Assembly: GCF_026341035.1 (NCBI RefSeq) | Contig: NZ_JAPEOQ010000001.1 | Location: forward strand, 4,898,001 to 4,962,000 | Source of the DNA: Streptomyces sp. NBC_01016 | Lineage (GTDB): Bacteria > Actinomycetota > Actinomycetes > Streptomycetales > Streptomycetaceae | Length of the DNA stretch: 64,000 bases | Reading direction: 5' to 3' | Part shown: positions 50,630 through 59,484 of the stretch, piece by piece | How positions within the stretch are numbered: position 1 is the stretch's first letter | Layout: every line of letters starts with the position of its first letter | Translations under genes and position numbers: made by a program | Notes under the pieces: generated by a model | The model's input: only the letters and a program-made list of their open reading frames with translations | The model's database searches: none | Told to the model about the DNA's origin: nothing

Positions 50630-51447
50630 CCGAGACACCGCCCGCGGTCGCGCCGCCCCGCGTGCTCACCATCGCCGGGTCCGACTCCGGCGGAGGCGCC
50701 GGGATCCAGGCCGACCTCAAGACCATGCTGGCCCTCGGCGCGCACGGCATGAGCGTGCTCACCGCCGTTACCGCACAGAACTCCCTTGGCGTACAAGGCG
50801 CTTGGAGCCTCCCGCTCGACGCCGTGCGCACCCAGTACCGCAGCGTCGTCGACGACATCGGCGTGCAGGCGCTCAAGACCGGCATGCTCGCCGACCCCGA
50901 CATGGTCGTCACGGTCGCCGAGTTGCTGGCCGAGGCGCCGGCACCCGTCGTCGTCGACCCCGTCAGCGTCTCCAAGCACGGCGACCGGCTGCTCGCCGAC
51001 GACGCGATCGACGCCGTACGGGACCGCCTGCTGCCGGTGGCGACGGTGGTCACGCCGAACCTCGACGAGGTCGCCGAACTCACCGGCGTCGCGGTCGAGG
51101 CCGACACCGCGGAACGTGACATGCGGCGGGCCGCCGAGCGGCTGCTCGCCTACGGGCCCCGCTGGGTGCTCATCAAGGGCGGTCACCTGCCCGGCGAGGC
51201 CGTCGACCTGCTCACCGACGGCACGGACGAGCACTGGCTGCGCTCGCCGCGCCACAACAACGCCCACACCCACGGCACGGGTTGCACCCTCGCCTCGGCC
51301 GTCGCGGTCGGTCTTGCCCAGGGGCATGAGGTGCCGGAGGCGGTGCGCCGGGCCAAGGAGTACGTCACCGGGGCCATCGCGGCGGGGTTCGCGCTGGGGG
51401 CCGGGATCGGGCCCGTCGACCATGGGTGGCGGTTCCGCTCGGTGTGA
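50626..51447 (+). CDS. thiD: Hydroxymethylpyrimidine/phosphomethylpyrimidine kinase
   Basis: 273 aa. Ribokinase-like fold with VLTIAGSDSGGGAGIQADLK, GAHGMSVLTAVTAQNSLGVQ, ALKTGMLADPDMVVTVAELL, VVDPVSVSKHGDRLLADDAI and the catalytic THGTGCTLASAVAVGLAQGH. It phosphorylates HMP twice to HMP diphosphate for ThiE. In some genomes ThiD is fused to ThiE; here they are separate and overlap by 4 bp. Its stop abuts the stop of the convergent cupredoxin gene. Confidence 0.95.
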   Translation: MTETPPAVAPPRVLTIAGSDSGGGAGIQADLKTMLALGAHGMSVLTAVTAQNSLGVQGAWSLPLDAVRTQYRSVVDDIGVQALKTGMLADPDMVVTVAELLAEAPAPVVVDPVSVSKHGDRLLADDAIDAVRDRLLPVATVVTPNLDEVAELTGVAVEADTAERDMRRAAERLLAYGPRWVLIKGGHLPGEAVDLLTDGTDEHWLRSPRHNNAHTHGTGCTLASAVAVGLAQGHEVPEAVRRAKEYVTGAIAAGFALGAGIGPVDHGWRFRSV

Positions 51448-52149
51448 TCACCTCCCTTCCGGGGTGTGCGCGGCGGAGGCCGCCGCCGCACGGGAGCCGA
51501 CCAGGAGCAGGCAGAGCACGGCGCACCCGGCGACGATCCCGGCCAGGACGAGCAGCGGGTCGAGCGGGCGGGCGGCGCCGACGGCCTGCGTCGCCGGGGT
51601 CTGCTCCGCTTGCGGTGTGGGCGATGCGGGGGCCGGTGGCGCGGCGGCCGCGCTGCTGTGGTGTTCGGACGGCGTGGGTGTCGAGCTGGGGGTGGGGCTC
51701 GCGCTCGACGTCTTGGTGGGTGTCGGGCTGGGGTGTTCGTGGGTGTGTGCGGCCGCCGGGGGTGGGGTGCTGGGAGCCGGGGCGCGGGTCGTCGCGGCGG
51801 CCTTGACGACGATTCCGCCGGTCATCCCGGGGTGCACGGTGCAGACGTAGCCGTACGAGCCCGCCTTGGTGAACGTATGGCTCCAGGTGCCGCCCTTGTC
51901 GAGCATCGGTGAGTGGATCGAGGCCGGGCCCGACGTGGTCTTGACGTCGTGCGGCGCGGTGTCCTGGTTGACCCAGGTGACGCTGTCGCCGACCGGGATC
52001 GTGAGCGTACGGGGCCCGAACTTGTAGTCCGACATGAGGACTTGGTGACCCGCCGCGTGTGCGGCGGGCACGGGGAGGAACACGACGGCGCCGGAGCCGA
52101 TCACGGTGGCGAGCGCGAGGTGTGCGGCGCGGTGGGTCAGGCGGGGCAT
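51448..52149 (-). CDS. Membrane-anchored cupredoxin (type 1 copper protein)
   Basis: 233 aa. Signal peptide to about residue 33 (cleavage after AAHAA), a plastocyanin-like domain (about 35-117), a Pro/Ser/Thr/His-rich stalk, and one C-terminal transmembrane helix (PLDPLLVLAGIVAGCAVLCLLL). All four blue-copper ligands are visible: His67 (TAPHDV), Cys103, His106 and Met109 (YVCTVHPGM). It should be an electron carrier or copper-binding protein on the outer face of the membrane. Its start overlaps the end of the next gene upstream by 13 bp. Last gene of a five-gene copper-related unit. Confidence 0.9.
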   Translation of the reverse strand: MPRLTHRAAHLALATVIGSGAVVFLPVPAAHAAGHQVLMSDYKFGPRTLTIPVGDSVTWVNQDTAPHDVKTTSGPASIHSPMLDKGGTWSHTFTKAGSYGYVCTVHPGMTGGIVVKAAATTRAPAPSTPPPAAAHTHEHPSPTPTKTSSASPTPSSTPTPSEHHSSAAAAPPAPASPTPQAEQTPATQAVGAARPLDPLLVLAGIVAGCAVLCLLLVGSRAAAASAAHTPEGR

Positions 52150-52673
52150 GTGAACTCCGCGGCGACGAGCAGACGCAGCTGGTCTGCGGGGCGGATGCGG
52201 GACAGGGCGAAGCCCGTGGTGCGGCGCAGGTGACCGTAGGGGACGCGGGCGGTGCCGAGGACGAGGAGTGTGTCGTCCGTGCGGGAAACGACGCGCAGGG
52301 GCAGCGTCGCGGGGACGCCGGGAACGGTCGTGTCGGCCGTGGCCAGCTCACCGTGGACGAGCAACTGGGCGCCGTCCGCCCGCGGTTCGAGGGCGGTGCT
52401 GACGAAGGAGAGCTCGTCGCCGCCGAGCGCGTCACCGGTGAGCCGGAGAGCCAGCACACAGTCGTCGGGTGTCGGTGCGACGGTGAGTGTCGCCTCGTCG
52501 GCGGTGACGCGGCGGCGCAGGGTGGTCAACGGGCCGAGCCGGGTGCTGATTTCGACGATGCAGCGGTCTCCGGCGGCGGCGTACGCGCCGGGGCGTGGCA
52601 GCCAGGAAGGGCCGGGTTCGGGCGGGGCGGCGGACGGGACGGGCAGGGTCTGCGTGGTCATGTGTGCGCTCAT
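52137..52673 (-). CDS. YceI-like lipocalin-fold protein (tentative)
   Basis: 178 aa from the ATG at 52673 with GAGGTG upstream; a GTG at 52682 is also possible. No signal peptide. The pattern PRPGAYAAAGDRCIVEISTR, GPLTTLRRRVTADEATLTVA and the alternating strands that follow resemble YceI domains, which bind isoprenoid-like lipids, but similarity is weak by eye. It is embedded in the copper-related operon, overlapping the cupredoxin gene downstream. Confidence 0.65.
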   Translation of the reverse strand: MSAHMTTQTLPVPSAAPPEPGPSWLPRPGAYAAAGDRCIVEISTRLGPLTTLRRRVTADEATLTVAPTPDDCVLALRLTGDALGGDELSFVSTALEPRADGAQLLVHGELATADTTVPGVPATLPLRVVSRTDDTLLVLGTARVPYGHLRRTTGFALSRIRPADQLRLLVAAEFTCPA

Positions 52674-52804
52674 GGCGGGCACCTCGGTTCACGAGGGAGG
52701 GGCATGGCATTGGGCGGGTCGTGCGGGGACAATGGCGGCGGTGGCGGGCCGGCCGACTGCGACTCGGCCGGCCCGCCATCACGCGCCTCGTCGGCGACCT
52801 CGGT

Positions 52805-53905
52805 TCAGCAGGAGGTCGAGACGTAGTTGATCGACGGTGCGAGGAGGTGCTCCGCCCAGACCGTGTGCATCTTGACGTACGCGTCCGGGTTGAGGATGTC
52901 CGCCACCTGCTGGCCCGGGGACTCCTCGAGATGGGCGGAGTTGACGTGCTGGAGCAGGACGCCGAGCGTGTCGTCGAGGACGGAGCCGCCGCCTTCCACG
53001 GTGGGCGTGAGGATCGACTCGACCCAGACGGTGTGCATCTTGATGTAGCTGTCGAGCTTCAGCGCGTCCTGGACCTGCTGGCCCGGGGACTCCTCCAGGT
53101 GGGCCTTGTTGAGGTGCTGGAGGATGGGCAGGAGGACCTGCTGGACGCTCTGGCACTGCCCGGCGTCGTCACCGTCGTCGCCACCGCCGGAACCGCCGCT
53201 CGACCCTCCGGTGGCGCCGCCCATGGAGCCGCCTGACTCGTGACCCCCGGACGAACCGCCGGACGAGCCGCCGGTGGAACCGCCCGTCGAGCCGCCGGAT
53301 CCGCTGCCGCCGGTCGAGCCACCGGAGCCGGAACCGCCCGTGCTTCCGGAGCCGCCCGTGCTGCCCGAACCACCCGTGTCCGAACCGCCCGCCCCGCCGC
53401 CGGAGTCGTCCGCCACCACCGTGATCGACGCGACCATGTCGGGGTGCACGGCGCAGTAGTACTCGTACGTTCCCGGCTTGGTGAAGGTGTACGACCAGGT
53501 GTCGCCCTTCTCCATCGTGCCGGAGTCGAACTTCGCGGGGCCGCTGGTCGCGGTGACCGTGTGCGGAGCGGTGTCCTCGTTGACCCACTTCACGGTCTCG
53601 CCGACCTTGACGGTCATCTTGGTCTGCGCGAACTTCATGTCCGCGATCTTCATCGTGTGGTCGGCCGCCGCTGCCGCGGCGGCGGGCCGCTGCTCCTGCA
53701 TCTGGGCCATCGAGTGGGCCTCGGCGGCCGGTTGGGGCGCGGCGGTGGCGGGAGCCGCGGCTCCGTCGGCCGCCTGGAGGAGGCCGAGGCAGCCCACGGA
53801 CGCCAGGGCGGCGCCGAGCCCGGCCGCGAGCAGGGCACGATTGCCGCGCCGGGACGGCGGGCGCTGCCGCGCCTGTGTGTCGCGATCGGAAACGTCAGTA
53901 GTCAT
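52805..53905 (-). CDS. Exported cupredoxin with Gly/Ser linker and duplicated helical C-terminal module
   Basis: 366 aa. An N-terminal signal or anchor (residues about 20-50) is followed by a cupredoxin domain (82-165) with full type 1 copper ligands: His115 (TAPHTV), Cys151, His154 and Met157 (YYCAVHPDM). A Gly/Ser-rich linker of about 80 residues with GSTGGS repeats follows. The C-terminus has two copies of a 42-45-residue module (about 258-302 and 316-357) that share AHLEESPGQQV and KMHTVW exactly. Cys251 and Cys366 flank the pair and could form a disulfide. Module function unknown. Lies between the CopC-CopD fusion and the YceI-like gene. Confidence 0.88.
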   Translation of the reverse strand: MTTDVSDRDTQARQRPPSRRGNRALLAAGLGAALASVGCLGLLQAADGAAAPATAAPQPAAEAHSMAQMQEQRPAAAAAAADHTMKIADMKFAQTKMTVKVGETVKWVNEDTAPHTVTATSGPAKFDSGTMEKGDTWSYTFTKPGTYEYYCAVHPDMVASITVVADDSGGGAGGSDTGGSGSTGGSGSTGGSGSGGSTGGSGSGGSTGGSTGGSSGGSSGGHESGGSMGGATGGSSGGSGGGDDGDDAGQCQSVQQVLLPILQHLNKAHLEESPGQQVQDALKLDSYIKMHTVWVESILTPTVEGGGSVLDDTLGVLLQHVNSAHLEESPGQQVADILNPDAYVKMHTVWAEHLLAPSINYVSTSC

Positions 53906-53970
53906 GAACGAACTTCTCCTCACGGATCCTTGCGGATCGGCTTGTGGACTGGGTGATGGTGGTACGCGGG

Positions 53971-55311
53971 TCAACGGCCGGGAGCGGCGGTGACCAGCAA
54001 ACTCGTCGCGGCGAGCACGACGAGGACGAGCCCCGTCTCGGCCGCGACCGAGTAGACGAAGGGCCGTACGGTCGCGCGGTCCCCGCGCAGCAGAACGGCG
54101 ATGTCGAGCCGGGTGCGCACCCAGCCGCGACTGCGCTGTGCGACGAGCAACACCCCGGCCAGCAGGGCGAGTTTGACGAGCAGCAGCTGCCCGTAGCCGG
54201 TGGCGAAGAGGGCGTCGAACGAGCCGACGACCTGCCAGGTGAGTACGGCCCCGGCTGCCGCGATCGCGGCGACGGACACCCCGGCGAGCGCCGAGTAGCC
54301 GGAGACGGCGGTCGACATCTCCTCCGGGCGGCGGCGCGGCAGCACGCCGGCCAGCAGCAGGGTGAGTCCGCCCAGCCACAGCGAGATGCCGAGCAGATGG
54401 ACGAGGTCTGCGACCGCGCCCCAACCGGGGTGGCTGCCCTCGGAGTTGTGGCCCGCCATGCCCGTGGTGCGCAGCAGTCCCAGGCAGGCGACGGCCGCAC
54501 CGACCCGCCAGCCCGGCGACCGTGCGGCGCGCTCGCCGTTCTGCAGCAGCGCGGCGAGCACCACCGCCGCGAGCACCCACATCAGGGTCCGGCAGGCCAG
54601 GGCGACACCGACCTCACTGCCCAGCAGGTCGACGTAAGTGGAGGCCTTGAAGGCGTCGCCGATCGAGCCCATCGCGCCGAACGCGCCCTGAAGCCCGGCC
54701 GCCGCCACGGTGGCGACGAGACCGGCCGCCCAGGACGAGGCGAGGATGCGCCGGGTCCTGCGCTCCCGTGAGCCATCGGGCCACAGCATCGCCACGAACG
54801 CGAGCCCGCCGACGTACAGCGCCAGCGCGAGATATCCGACCCAGCGGGCGACGGCCCAGGCGGTGCGGACCGTGCCGGACGGCGCGACCGCGGGGGCGGC
54901 GGCGTCCGTGGAGGCGTGGTCCGGAGCGGCGGAACCGGTGTGCGCGGGGAGGGCGAAGGACAGCGACCCGGAGGACGGATGTCCGTCCTCCTTGCTGCGT
55001 ACATGCCAAGCCAAGGTGAGGTGGCGGCCGGCTTCTTTGGCCTTGCGTAGGGGGATGTCGGCGGCAACGGTGTCGCGGCCCTTCTCCTGCGCGAGCGCCA
55101 ACTCGTCGCCGCCCAGGGTGACATGGAGGTCGGCAAGGTCGACGGGCTCGGTGAAGGTGAGCGTGACTTCCTTCGGGGGCTCGTCGAGACGGGCCCCGCT
55201 CTTGGGGGACGAGGACTCCAGCTCGGTGTGAGCGGAGGCGGCGGGGGTCGTGAACAGAAGCGCCACGAGGGCGAGAACGACGACGTAAAGGGAGCGAGTG
55301 CGAGTTCTCAC
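53971..55311 (-). CDS. CopC-CopD fusion, copper resistance/import protein
   Basis: 446 aa from a GTG whose first bases overlap the preceding stop (GTGA). The signal peptide ends ...ASA, so mature CopC begins HTELESSSPKSGARL, with the N-terminal copper-binding His. The CopC domain closes with the second site block WHVRSKEDGHPSSGSLSF. A CopD domain of about eight membrane helices follows (VARWVGYLALALYVGGLAFV; LVHLLGISLWLGGLTLLLAG; TGYGQLLLVKLALLAGVLLV). CopC captures copper outside, and CopD passes it through the membrane. The fusion is common in Gram-positive bacteria. It anchors the copper assignment of the whole unit. Confidence 0.92.
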   Translation of the reverse strand: MRTRTRSLYVVVLALVALLFTTPAASAHTELESSSPKSGARLDEPPKEVTLTFTEPVDLADLHVTLGGDELALAQEKGRDTVAADIPLRKAKEAGRHLTLAWHVRSKEDGHPSSGSLSFALPAHTGSAAPDHASTDAAAPAVAPSGTVRTAWAVARWVGYLALALYVGGLAFVAMLWPDGSRERRTRRILASSWAAGLVATVAAAGLQGAFGAMGSIGDAFKASTYVDLLGSEVGVALACRTLMWVLAAVVLAALLQNGERAARSPGWRVGAAVACLGLLRTTGMAGHNSEGSHPGWGAVADLVHLLGISLWLGGLTLLLAGVLPRRRPEEMSTAVSGYSALAGVSVAAIAAAGAVLTWQVVGSFDALFATGYGQLLLVKLALLAGVLLVAQRSRGWVRTRLDIAVLLRGDRATVRPFVYSVAAETGLVLVVLAATSLLVTAAPGR

Positions 55312-55979
55312 GGCGTCAACTCCGTGAGCAGGGCGGGGTCGGAGGCCAGGCCGACACAGGGGGTGGCCTCTTCGTCGGATGCGGATTGAGAGCTGGGCGC
55401 CGATGAGGAGGTCCCGTCGCCCCCGTTGGTCAGGCCATCCAGAAGCCCGGTCACAGGGGTGAGCGCCCCCTTCAGGAGCGGCTGTACGAGGCGGACTTCT
55501 CCGTCCGCGCACGACGGCGACGTCGAGGGGGAGGAGGGGGAAGGTGAGGGGGTGGCGGACGGCGGTGATGAGGGGGTCGGCGAGTTCGGCGACGTCGGCG
55601 ACGTGTGACCGGAATGGCCGGAGTCACCGGGAAGGCCACTGGAATTGGCGTGCCCCTCATGGCCGCCCGCGGCTTCCCCCGCTCCTCCCGTACCGCCGCC
55701 GGGAATTCCGCCCACGGGCAGCGTGCCGGTGTCCCCGGTTCCGTCACCTCCGGAATCCGACGTGGGGGACTCGGTCGGTGTCGGATCGGGGCTGCTGGGG
55801 GCGGACGGGGAGGCGGGCGCCCCGACGGTCGGCGGGGCGGAGCCGGTTGTGGTCTGGTCGGCCGTTGCGCCGATGCCGGACGCGTAGCCGAGGACGATGA
55901 TCACGGCGGCGGCGAGCGCGCCGGCCACGACCTCGTCACGGTGGTCTCCTGGCCAGGAAGCCCTGGCGAAGAAGGACAT
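55308..55979 (-). CDS. Membrane-anchored Pro/Ser-rich protein with His-rich stretch
   Basis: 223 aa, very good ribosome site (AGGAGGAAATTC before the ATG). A short cytosolic start leads to one transmembrane helix (VVAGALAAAVIIVLGYASGI). An extracytoplasmic low-complexity region rich in Pro, Ser, Thr and Gly follows. It includes GGHEGHANSSG and GDSGHSGH, possible metal-binding His clusters, and two distal Cys residues (SPSCADGEVRLVQPLL; EEATPCVGLASD). No known family. First gene of the copper-related operon and translationally coupled to CopC-CopD, so a copper or assembly role is plausible. Confidence 0.8.
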   Translation of the reverse strand: MSFFARASWPGDHRDEVVAGALAAAVIIVLGYASGIGATADQTTTGSAPPTVGAPASPSAPSSPDPTPTESPTSDSGGDGTGDTGTLPVGGIPGGGTGGAGEAAGGHEGHANSSGLPGDSGHSGHTSPTSPNSPTPSSPPSATPSPSPSSPSTSPSCADGEVRLVQPLLKGALTPVTGLLDGLTNGGDGTSSSAPSSQSASDEEATPCVGLASDPALLTELTP

Positions 55980-56173
55980 GAATTTCCTCCTGACGGCGGA
56001 CCTGCAATGCCAAGGAGTGCATCGACGCCAGGAGTCCCGGTGGATACGCGTCAGTTAATGCGCGGTTTCATTGCCTCATTTCTGCGACCAGGTCCACTGT
56101 GAGAAAGGTCTTCACCGGTGGAATGCACGCATTGCCGTACAGAGAGAAATGGCGAAAAGGAGCAAGGTGCCCA

Positions 56174-57880
56174 TCAATTCTTCACGGAATGCCCGCTCCT
56201 GCATATGCCCGTCTCGTGGGCCACGTCCCCAGCCACCACGACGAGTTCGGCGACGGTGCCGGGGATGTCCTCGGGGGCGGCCCGGAGGATGTCGCGGGAG
56301 AGCACGGCGAAGTCCGCGACCTTGCCTACGGACAGCGAACCCCGCTCGTCCTCAAGGAAGTTGGCGTACGCCGAACCCATCGTGTAGGCGTGCACGGCCG
56401 TGGCCACGTCGACCGTCTCCTCGGGCATCCACGCCGGGCCGCCGGCCAGCGGCTTGCGGGTGATGGCCGTGTAGATGCCGATCATCGGGTCCATCTCCGC
56501 GACGTTCCAGTCACTGGAGAACGCGAGCGTCGCGCCGGCCGCGTCGAGGGTGCGCATCGGCCATGCCTTGTGCCAGCGGCCCGCGCCGACGTTCGCCGCC
56601 CAGTCCTGTCCGGGACCCGCGATCTCCGGTGCGCAGTGCCGCGGCTGCATGCACGCCACGACGCCGAGCCCGGCGAAGCGCGGCGCGTCCGCCGGGTCCA
56701 GGCACTCCACGTGCACGACCTGGTGGCGGGCGTCGCGCGGCCCGTTGACGGCGCGGGCCTGCTCGACGGCGTCCAGGACGGTGCGGATGCCCCGGTCGCC
56801 GGTGGCGTGCACGAAGCACTGGAAGCCGCGGGCGTCCAGCTTCGTGAGCAGGTCGGCGAACTCCTCGGCCGGGTAGAAGGTCTCGCCCCGGTGACCCCCA
56901 CAGCCGGTCGAGTACGGTTCGAGGAGCGCGGCCGTGCGCGGCTCCACGACGTCGTCGATGTAGAGCTTGAGCGGGCCGAGTTGCATCCGCTCGTCGCGGT
57001 ACGCGCGCGTGGCTGCCTCGAAGTCGTCGAGGTCCGCGTCCGAGGTGCCGCGTGGGTGGAACAGGGCGGCGACGAGCCGCGAGCGCAGCCGCCCCTCGGC
57101 CCTGGCCCGCTCGAACAGGGCCAGGTCGTCCAGGGAGTTCTGCGGCTCTACCACCGTGGTGATGCCGAACCGGATCGCGTCGTCGAGCGACTTCACGAGC
57201 CGCCCGTACTGCCGCTCGGGGGACGCCCACGGCACACCGAGCTCGCGCAGCGCCCGGTGGCCGTCGCGAGACAGCCCGCGCACGGCGAAGTCCCGTACGA
57301 ATCCGGTGGGTTCACCGGTCGTCGTGTCGGTCTGGGCGATGCCGAAGGGGAGTTCCGTACGGTCGGCGCGCACGCCGAGTCGGTCCAGGGCCGCCGAGTT
57401 GAGCCAGGCCGTGTGCACGTCGTAGCTCAGGACCATGGCGGGGGTGTCACCGGTGACCGGGTCGAGATCGGCGGCCGTGGGCATCCGGCCGTCCGGCAGC
57501 GCCGAGTAGTCGAATGCCTCGGCCTCGATCCAGGCGGCGTCCGGGTTCCGCTCGCGCCACGCGGTGATGCGGTCGTGGATCTCCGAAAGGCTTGCCGCTC
57601 CGGCGAGTTGGACGCAGGCGTCGTCCGAGCCGAGCCGGACGTGGTTGTGGGAGTCGATGAACCCGGGCAGCACGAGCCGCCCGTCCGCGTCGACGACTTG
57701 GGTGTCCGGGCCGGTCCAGGGCCCGGCGTCCGCGTCGTCGCCGAGCCACACGATCCGCCCGTCGCGCACGGCGAGCGCCTCGGCCGCGGGCAGTTCCGGA
57801 TCGACGGTGTGGATACGGGCGCCGCGCAGGACGAGGTCGGCGGGGGCGGGTTCGGGGGAGTGGTGCTGTGCGCGTGCCAT
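56174..57880 (-). CDS. YtcJ-type amidohydrolase
   Basis: 568 aa. N-terminal metal motif PGFIDSHNHVRLG, then the amidohydrolase_3 family features VLSYDVHTAWLNSAALDRLG, GITTVVEPQNSLDDLALFER, HATGDRGIRTVLDA, AFSSDWNVAEMDPMIGIYTA and YTMGSAYANFLEDERGSLSV. Relatives deformylate N-substituted formamides or hydrolyse other exocyclic amides. No signal peptide. It lies 48 bp downstream of an NCS1 permease gene, both under the divergent TetR at 59485, so the permease probably brings in its substrate (a nitrogen heterocycle or amide). Confidence 0.9.
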   Translation of the reverse strand: MARAQHHSPEPAPADLVLRGARIHTVDPELPAAEALAVRDGRIVWLGDDADAGPWTGPDTQVVDADGRLVLPGFIDSHNHVRLGSDDACVQLAGAASLSEIHDRITAWRERNPDAAWIEAEAFDYSALPDGRMPTAADLDPVTGDTPAMVLSYDVHTAWLNSAALDRLGVRADRTELPFGIAQTDTTTGEPTGFVRDFAVRGLSRDGHRALRELGVPWASPERQYGRLVKSLDDAIRFGITTVVEPQNSLDDLALFERARAEGRLRSRLVAALFHPRGTSDADLDDFEAATRAYRDERMQLGPLKLYIDDVVEPRTAALLEPYSTGCGGHRGETFYPAEEFADLLTKLDARGFQCFVHATGDRGIRTVLDAVEQARAVNGPRDARHQVVHVECLDPADAPRFAGLGVVACMQPRHCAPEIAGPGQDWAANVGAGRWHKAWPMRTLDAAGATLAFSSDWNVAEMDPMIGIYTAITRKPLAGGPAWMPEETVDVATAVHAYTMGSAYANFLEDERGSLSVGKVADFAVLSRDILRAAPEDIPGTVAELVVVAGDVAHETGICRSGHSVKN

Positions 57881-57928
57881 GGGGGTGCGGTTCCTTCTCG
57901 TACGAGGGGTGTGGTGAGGGAAGGGGTG

Positions 57929-59347
57929 TCACGCGGTGTGCGGGCGCGCGCTGGTGCGGGCGAGCGCCGCGTACACGACGGCTGCGACGACGGCGCCGAG
58001 GGCACTGAGGTCCATGCCGCCGAGCGGGGCCACGAGCGGACCGCGCCACAGGGCGCTGTCGCAGGTGAGCGCCGCGAAGACCATGCCGGCGAGCAGGGCG
58101 GTCAGGCCGGCGGGACTGTAGCCGGCGCGGTACCAGTAGCGGCCCGCGCGTCCGGTGTGCAGGGACTCGGCGTCGTAGCGGCAGCGGCGCAGCACCATGT
58201 CGGTGAGGAAGACACCGCCCCACGGCGCGAACACGATGACGAGCAGTGAGAGGAACGACAGCAGCGACTCCGTGAAGTCGACCAGGAACAGCGCGGCGAG
58301 CGAACCGGCGGCCGTCACCGCCGCGCTGATCAGGATCGCCTTCGCGCGGCTCCAAGGGATGCCGAGGACCTGGAGGTTGAGGCTCGACGAGTACAGCGTG
58401 ATGATCGAGTTGGTGACCGATCCGCCGAGCACCAGGGCGAGGAACAGCGGCTGGAACCAGCCCGGCAGCAGCCCCTGCGTCCCGGCCACCGCGTCCGTGA
58501 GGTCGGCCTGTGTCGCGGCCGCCGCGCCGGCGACGCCGAGGGCCACCGAGGAGATGAGTCCGCCGAGCGCCCCGTTCCAGGTGAGCGCGCGCATAGTGGT
58601 GGTGGCCGGCAGGTAGCGGGTGTAGTCGGCGGGCATCGGCACATAGCTGATCGGCCCGGCGAGGACCACGACGAACGCGAGGGACCAGGCGGCCGCGCCG
58701 CCCGGCGCGGGCGCGGCGCCGGTGTCCGTGCCCGGCAGCAGGAACAGCAGCATCGCCGCGAACCCGATGGTCAGCGCGTACGCCAGCCAGCGCTCGGCCC
58801 ACTGCACGGTGGCGTGGCCCCACAGCGCGACGGCGAAGGTGAGGGCCAGGGTGGCGGCGAGGCTCGCGGCGCGGGCGGCGGTGCCGTGCCAGCCGAGTTC
58901 GGCGCAGATCGCCTGGAGCGCGAGGACGCCGACGACGGTGTTCACGATGGTGTAGCCGATGCTGACGATCCAGTTCAGCAGGCCCGCCGGCCAGTTGCCG
59001 CGCACACCGAACGCGGCGCGGGAGATCACCAGCGTCGCCGTGCCCGTCCGTACGCCGCTCATGCCTGCCGCGCTGATGGCGAAGAACGTCAGGCCACCGA
59101 GGACGACAGCGAGCACGGCCTCCCAGAAGGACAGTCCGAACGAGACGGCCAGCGCGCCGTTGATGACGTAGGTGAACGTCAGGTTCGAACCGAACCAGAG
59201 CCAGAACAGGTCCCGCGCCCCGCCGTGCCGTTCGGACTCCGGGATCGGGTCGATGCCGTGCTCCTCGACCTGGAACACCTCGTCCCGGGCCGGTTGCGCG
59301 GGAGCGTCCGGCGTGGGGGCGTTCCGCGCGGTCGGGTGTGCCGTCAT
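57929..59347 (-). CDS. NCS1-family nucleobase/heterocycle permease
   Basis: 472 aa from MTAHPTARNAPTPDAPAQPA; the longer frame from 59407 would start inside the operator. 12 predicted helices. NCS1 features are GIDPIPESERHGGARDLFWL, WFGSNLTFTYVINGALAVSF, ISRAAFGVRGNWPAGLLNWI and GPISYVPMPADYTRYLPATT. It is related to, but clearly different from, the thiamin-linked NCS1 gene at 47608. It probably imports a purine, pyrimidine, hydantoin or similar compound for the amidohydrolase encoded after it. Confidence 0.9.
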   Translation of the reverse strand: MTAHPTARNAPTPDAPAQPARDEVFQVEEHGIDPIPESERHGGARDLFWLWFGSNLTFTYVINGALAVSFGLSFWEAVLAVVLGGLTFFAISAAGMSGVRTGTATLVISRAAFGVRGNWPAGLLNWIVSIGYTIVNTVVGVLALQAICAELGWHGTAARAASLAATLALTFAVALWGHATVQWAERWLAYALTIGFAAMLLFLLPGTDTGAAPAPGGAAAWSLAFVVVLAGPISYVPMPADYTRYLPATTTMRALTWNGALGGLISSVALGVAGAAAATQADLTDAVAGTQGLLPGWFQPLFLALVLGGSVTNSIITLYSSSLNLQVLGIPWSRAKAILISAAVTAAGSLAALFLVDFTESLLSFLSLLVIVFAPWGGVFLTDMVLRRCRYDAESLHTGRAGRYWYRAGYSPAGLTALLAGMVFAALTCDSALWRGPLVAPLGGMDLSALGAVVAAVVYAALARTSARPHTA

Positions 59348-59375
59348 GCCGTCGCCTCTCGTCGCAAGGGAACGG

Positions 59376-59412
59376 CTTGAATGCCGTTCAAGAAACTTGA
59401 ATGGCATTCAAG
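59376..59412. promoter_or_regulatory. Tandem palindromes, TetR operator of the permease-amidohydrolase unit
   Basis: CTTGAATGCCGTTCAAG (59376-59392) and CTTGAATGGCATTCAAG (59396-59412) are two copies of one palindrome; the second is perfect with 8-bp arms. Their centres are 20 bp apart, about two helical turns, so two TetR dimers could bind the same face of the DNA. The pair lies 29 bp from the permease start and 73 bp from the TetR start. Confidence 0.85.
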
Positions 59413-59484
59413 ATGCGGCGAGGTGCCGCCCCACGTCAAGAGGTAGGCTGCGATCCGTACGAACAGCGGTGAGGGGCGGCGCGG

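Noticed and set aside
53160..53420. CRISPR- or VNTR-like short repeats
   Set aside because: The repetition is the Gly/Ser codon pattern of a protein linker, in frame within the cupredoxin gene; there are no spacers or palindromic repeats.
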